NCBI GenBank assembly: GCA_945957395.1
Contig: CAMFKE010000006.1
Location: forward strand, 1-64,000
DNA from: an uncultured Opitutia bacterium
GTDB taxonomy: Bacteria > Verrucomicrobiota > Verrucomicrobiia > Opitutales > UBA953
Direction of reading: 5' to 3'
Length of the DNA stretch: 64,000 bases
Part shown: positions 60,901-64,000 of the stretch, one piece after another
Position numbering within the stretch: the stretch's first letter is position 1
Layout of the letters: each line of letters starts with the position of its first letter
Translations under genes and position numbers: made by a program
The notes under the pieces: generated by a model
Databases searched by the model: none
What the model saw: the letters and a program-made list of their open reading frames with translations, nothing else
What the model was told of the DNA's origin: nothing

Positions 60901-63900
60901 CTGCTGCCCACGCCGGGCAACGGCTTCGGCGGCATCACCCCCAAGGCCCCCGAGGGCTCCTTCGATGTGTTTGGAGCGTCCCTTCTGGGCTTCGCCCCGG
61001 GACGCGGCGCCTCGCTCGCCCTGGGCGCCTCGCGGCCCGTGCTCATCTCCGCGGACGCCCCCGAGTCCTCCGGCGTCTCCGCCGCCGACACGCTCGTGCT
61101 GCGCCCCGACTTCTTCCGCTCCGGCGGCTTCCTCTCCCGCTCCGTCGCCGGCTCCGGCTCCCTGCGCGTCGCCTCCGGCGTGACGCTCGAGCCCCGCGCC
61201 CTCTCCCTGCTGCCCAACGCCGCCCTCTGGTCGCTGTCATCCGGCGCCGACCTCTCCGCCGCCCTGCCCGCCGGCGAGCGCCCGCTCACCCTGCGCGACG
61301 CCTCCTCGCTCACCCTGTCCGTCGCCCTGCGCGACGCCGCCGGCAAGGTGCTTGCCGCGCCCTCCTCGGAACTCCTGCCCGGCCTCGCCGGCGACCTGGT
61401 GTTCGAGGCCGGCGCCGCCGTGCTCGCCGACCCGGGCTCCTCCGTCTCCCTTTACGCGCTGCGCCAACTGCGCATGGACGGCACCATCTCCACCCCCGGC
61501 GGCCGCATCACCCTGGGCCTCACCGACGCCGCCGAACCCGCCACCCTCGTGCTCGGTTCGCAGGCTCGACTGCTAGCCCCCGGATACCTGCGCGAGACCC
61601 CCGAGGACGGCGTCACCGTGCGCTCCGTCGAGAGCGCCGGCTCCGTCACCCTCAAGGTGGTCGACGCCCAGGGCGGCGCCACCCGCGTGTTCGCCGACTC
61701 CGGCGCGCTCATCGACCTCGCCGCGGTCTCCGGCGACGCCGACCTGCGCACCGCCGCCTCCACGCTTTCCGGCGGCCCCGTCGCCTACCGCTCCGTGCGC
61801 GTTCACGGCGACGCCGGCGAACTCGACATCGAAGGCTTCCGCGGCGGCTCCTTCGCCGCTCGCGTGTCCGCCGGCGCCTCGGCCCCCGAAGGGCGCGGCG
61901 GCAGCGTGACCGTCATCGCGGGCGACCTCAAAAACACCTCGCGCAGCACGCTCACCGTGCACGCCTCGACCGACGACACCGCCGCCTTCCCCGTCATCGG
62001 CGACGCCACGCCGGCCGCCGGCGCGGAGGTGCTGCGCCTCGCCGAACGCACGCTCGACGCCTCCGGCGCCGACAGCATCGCCCTGGGCGCTCCCGCCGCG
62101 CTGGCCTTCGCCGGCGATGTCTCCCTGTCCGCCCGCCGCGAGCTCACCGTGGTCTCCCCGCGGATTGGCCTTCACGCCGACACGCCCGAGGCGAGCGTCG
62201 AGCTGGCCGCGGCCTCGGTGCGCTTCACCGTGTACCCCGAATTGGGCAATGACTCCCAACGCCCCGTGCCGGGCGTGCCCGCCGCCCCCGCCACGCTCAC
62301 CGGATCCCTGCTGGTGCGCGGCGGCCTCATCGACATCGTGCAGACGCTCGACCTGGGCGGAGGCGAACTCGGCGGCTTCTCACAGGCCCGCTTCGAGAGC
62401 GCCGGCGACATCCGGCTCACCGTGGGCAACGCCGCCACCGCCAAAGTGGGACGCCTGCACTCGGCCGGCGCGCTCACCCTGAGCGCCGCGCAGACCTATG
62501 TCACGACCGCCTCCGTCGCCCGCCCCGAAGGGCACGCCGGCTTCCTCGTCAGCTCCGACAGGTCCGTCACCTTCCTGGGCAACGGTGCGCCGGCCCCGGC
62601 GCCCTTCTCCTACGGTGAGACGCTCACCGTGTCCGCCCCGGTCATCACGCAGGCCGGCGTGCTGCGCGCCCCGCTGGGCGGCATCCGACTGAACGCCACG
62701 GAGTCGCTCACCCTCGCGCCCGGCAGCCTCACCTCGGTGTCCGCCGAGGGCAAGGTCATGCCCATCGGCGCCGTCTCCGGCGGCTTTGTCTCCCCCTTCC
62801 CGATTGAGTCGGACCAGGCGACCCTCGACAACCTGCTCTCCAGGCACCCGGGCAAGTCCGTCGAGATGAACGCGCCCACCGTGCGAGTGCTCGCCGGCGC
62901 CACGCTCGATGTCTCCGGCGGCGGCGACCTGTCCGCCTACGAGTTCATCCCCGGCAACGGCGGCTCCGCCGACCTGCTCCGGTCCGCCGGCTTCTTCGCC
63001 GTCCTCCCCGGATATGTCACGCCCGGCGCGCCCGTCTACTCCGCCCGCGACCTCGCCGACGGCTCCCTGCGCGTGGGCGACGCCGTGCGACTGGAGGGCG
63101 CCCCCGGTCTCGCCGCCGGCGTGTACACGCTGCTTCCCGCCCACTTCGCCCTGCTTCCCGGCGCCTTCGCCGTCACGCCGTTCGATTCCGGATACGCCGA
63201 CACCCTCGCCTCCACCACACTGCCCGACGGTTCGCACCTGGTGAGCGCGCGTCGCGTCGAAAACCTCGCCGGCACCGGCGACGGCGCCGTCTCCCGCTGG
63301 CGCGTGATGTCGGGCGAGACCATCCGCCGCTACTCGTCCTACAACGAGTACTCTTACGACAAGTTCCTCACCGACGCCACGACCAAGGCCGGCGTGACCA
63401 CGCCCCTGCTCGCCGCCGACGCAGGATCCGTGCTCATCCGCGCAGGATCCGCGCTCGACCTCTCCGGCACCGGCCGCTTCGGCGCCCCCTCCGGCGCGCG
63501 CGCAGGCAGCCTCGACATCGCCGCCGACAAGATCGCCGTGGTCGCCCCGGGCGCCGACGCTCCCGACGGTTTCCTCACGCTCGAGGCCGACTCGCTCAAC
63601 CGCTTCGGCGTGGCCTCCCTGCTGCTGGGCGGCTCGCGCAAAGCCTCCTCCGACGGCGCCTCCGTGCAGGTGTCCGCCTCCGAGGTGCTCCTCGCCAACG
63701 ACGCCGCCTCGGCGCTCACCGTGCCGGACCTCATCCTGGCCGCCACCGACCGCGTGACGCTCGCCGACGACGCCGTGATCCGCGCCTCCGGCGACACGAC
63801 CGGCATCGGCGAATCGCTCGCGTTCACCGGCAACGGCGCCGTGCTGCGCGCCTCGACCTCCGCCTCCGCCACGGGACTCACCCGCACGGGCGCCACCACC

Positions 63901-64000
63901 GACTCCGGCACCCTCGTGCTCGGCGAGCGCGTCCGCCTCGCCGCCTCCGGAGCCCTGGTGCTCGAAGGCTCCGCCTCCGTGGAGAACCGCCCCTCCGGGG
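57979..64000 (+). CDS. Giant TpsA-type filamentous-haemagglutinin-like adhesin, 3' end outside the window
   Basis: An open frame of 2007 codons with no stop before the right edge. An extended signal peptide (about 79 residues, hydrophobic core 61-75, A-S-A cut site) precedes an Ala/Gln-rich helical stretch (about 95-142). The TPS domain follows (about 185-330), with N-R-V-T, I-L-G-N-I and the hallmark N-P-N-G at 257-260. The rest repeats short beta-helix units, such as S-G-S-x-I-D-L-S-G-G-S and G-S-V-x-L. It is the likely substrate of the TpsB six genes upstream. ACGT is absent from the entire gene. Cysteine is nearly absent after the signal, as is normal for exported TPS proteins. Confidence 0.88.
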   Translation, partial: MSLPDRSSSEPCALLLALRGWSRGCAALARREFAKSRGRARLRAGDLSDFAAACSGARSRVTAATLVASLLLAARPASADILRGGAGAGGTPPGTASAATQAALAAARERQAAQVNRSREALARTTQAIQALRLAQQSARSGILSNPAGVIDGLGAGGLLVANGAAPGSSLWQGALAPTQSVSGDRTRVEIVQTSDKAVLTWDGFNVGLNTDLRFNQSAGGADASRWIALNRVTDASLNPSHILGNIKAEGQVYIVNPNGVIFHGSSRVDAHTLLASGLDFRGASVAERDATFRLGLASDDNRANYTLGVDSGSGRTVGDVSVHAGAQIVSDGSGAVFLFGGRVDNAGTLEARDGQVLLAAGERVWVTKNTVERTEDAIDLDKQIDKDLRGVRASVQGGGEISQSGLIEALRGNITLSARDILHTGVSHTTSTTTANGSISLIAGDAAAPDAVYWMWPSTFGSLTLGSGSLLAITPDDAAVTGFANQFRPGKIDLFARTVTLAEGARVHAPGASMAVIARTHTKDATAANDPSRIYLASGSEIDLAGLAGVEVAMERNTVTANLRLDELKDSPLLRESPLRGAKVSVDLRRDTTLADLSGYYGLIEYGAHELMTSGGSLKLDSGSVITRAGSLIDLSGGSVAYRDGYITTTRLLGADGRIYDIATARKDIAYAGVYDTVRRFEEGYWEGRDAGTLRIGPALARNSASPEALNLTGAGTRPYFFAFEGDLAASTTAGRFQTLRPGSGSSSTTAWRTLARSASLVIGYELDLKPYGPSVRVGAATPLGADFTADSPIPGGASTALVLPERFFDGSTLGHVRLLSGIGGGDLTVDAGVTMNLGSHGSLDFHGSRAFIDGAIVAHGGSIALQTDLAYGLNASTTQSAPEWNSMPEELRPRIRLGSAAALDVSGVWTNARLDGDRLGARPRDGGSVSLKSAYDLLLAPGARLDVRGGAELTAANRLLSGNGGSLTLQNDLLPTPGNGFGGITPKAPEGSFDVFGASLLGFAPGRGASLALGASRPVLISADAPESSGVSAADTLVLRPDFFRSGGFLSRSVAGSGSLRVASGVTLEPRALSLLPNAALWSLSSGADLSAALPAGERPLTLRDASSLTLSVALRDAAGKVLAAPSSELLPGLAGDLVFEAGAAVLADPGSSVSLYALRQLRMDGTISTPGGRITLGLTDAAEPATLVLGSQARLLAPGYLRETPEDGVTVRSVESAGSVTLKVVDAQGGATRVFADSGALIDLAAVSGDADLRTAASTLSGGPVAYRSVRVHGDAGELDIEGFRGGSFAARVSAGASAPEGRGGSVTVIAGDLKNTSRSTLTVHASTDDTAAFPVIGDATPAAGAEVLRLAERTLDASGADSIALGAPAALAFAGDVSLSARRELTVVSPRIGLHADTPEASVELAAASVRFTVYPELGNDSQRPVPGVPAAPATLTGSLLVRGGLIDIVQTLDLGGGELGGFSQARFESAGDIRLTVGNAATAKVGRLHSAGALTLSAAQTYVTTASVARPEGHAGFLVSSDRSVTFLGNGAPAPAPFSYGETLTVSAPVITQAGVLRAPLGGIRLNATESLTLAPGSLTSVSAEGKVMPIGAVSGGFVSPFPIESDQATLDNLLSRHPGKSVEMNAPTVRVLAGATLDVSGGGDLSAYEFIPGNGGSADLLRSAGFFAVLPGYVTPGAPVYSARDLADGSLRVGDAVRLEGAPGLAAGVYTLLPAHFALLPGAFAVTPFDSGYADTLASTTLPDGSHLVSARRVENLAGTGDGAVSRWRVMSGETIRRYSSYNEYSYDKFLTDATTKAGVTTPLLAADAGSVLIRAGSALDLSGTGRFGAPSGARAGSLDIAADKIAVVAPGADAPDGFLTLEADSLNRFGVASLLLGGSRKASSDGASVQVSASEVLLANDAASALTVPDLILAATDRVTLADDAVIRASGDTTGIGESLAFTGNGAVLRASTSASATGLTRTGATTDSGTLVLGERVRLAASGALVLEGSASVENRPSG

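Noticed and set aside
58011-62252. A 1413-codon open frame on the plus strand within the adhesin gene
   Set aside because: It is out of frame with the N-P-N-G motif, gives an Arg/Pro/His-rich product and lacks any domain. The adhesin frame starting at 57979 has no stop up to the window end.

Overview
The window is 64 kb of dense, high-GC bacterial DNA with about 45 protein genes, no rRNA or tRNA gene that I can see, no CRISPR array and no insertion sequence. Several traits point to Verrucomicrobia, probably Opitutae or a relative. They are a type III glutamine synthetase, an ispG product of about 685 residues with the inserted domain known from Chlamydiae, Bacteroidetes and plants, an ExbB-type channel fused to DUF2341 and LamG domains, DUF2339/DUF3999 and DUF4337 membrane proteins, a secreted sulfatase, and start codons preceded by pyrimidine-rich leaders instead of Shine-Dalgarno sequences. 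The assignment is inferred from gene content, not from a marker-gene comparison.

Layout: 0.2-2.6 kb, a small plus-strand operon with a GYF/Yip1-like membrane protein, a DUF2752 protein and a membrane-anchored or exported DNA/RNA endonuclease. 2.8-4.7 kb, typA. 4.9-7.0 kb, minus-strand glutamine synthetase III with a good sigma-54-type promoter. 7.4-9.9 kb, a GH13 debranching-type enzyme. 10.1-13.5 kb, the gap-pgk-tpiA glycolytic run. 13.8-18.5 kb, minus-strand genes: Bax-inhibitor-like protein, rpmB, a lipoprotein, photolyase, a HAD phosphatase and a MarC protein. 18.7-20.1 kb, an Lnt-like acyltransferase. 20.2-25.5 kb, dxr-rseP-ispG on the minus strand. queC follows on plus, then a long minus-strand run: trmB, an export-signal-bearing NAD+-dependent ligase, queF, xerC-like recombinase, holA, a HAD phosphatase and a sulfatase. 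34.6-39.7 kb, the DUF2339-DUF3999 pair. 39.9-41.9 kb, small uncharacterised genes and a GH16-like protein. 42.1-44.9 kb, clpP and clpX with two small paralogous genes between them. 45.0-48.6 kb, a giant AsmA-like protein. 48.7-50.3 kb, DUF4337 and ankyrin-repeat proteins.

The last 13 kb (50.65-64.0 kb) is one tightly packed plus-strand unit: TpsB-type outer-membrane translocator, ExbB fused to carbohydrate-binding-like domains, ExbD, TonB, a porin, a periplasmic coiled-coil protein and a very large TpsA-type adhesin that runs off the right edge after 2007 codons. It looks like a two-partner secretion system carrying its own TonB energy module and is the strongest candidate for a specialised surface system here.

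The main non-coding surprise is a set of intergenic elements built from degenerate 7-nt, in one case 10-nt, iterations, most of them folded back as long imperfect inverted repeats. They lie at pgk/tpiA, after tpiA, queC/sulfatase, holA/xerC and xerC/queF, with one-armed versions at gap/pgk, xerC/queF and rseP/dxr. Each uses a different repeat word, so the shared property is the architecture and not a shared sequence. The tetranucleotide ACGT is also absent from the whole 6-kb adhesin gene, with Asp, Asn, Tyr and His codons switching to a T ending before Val.
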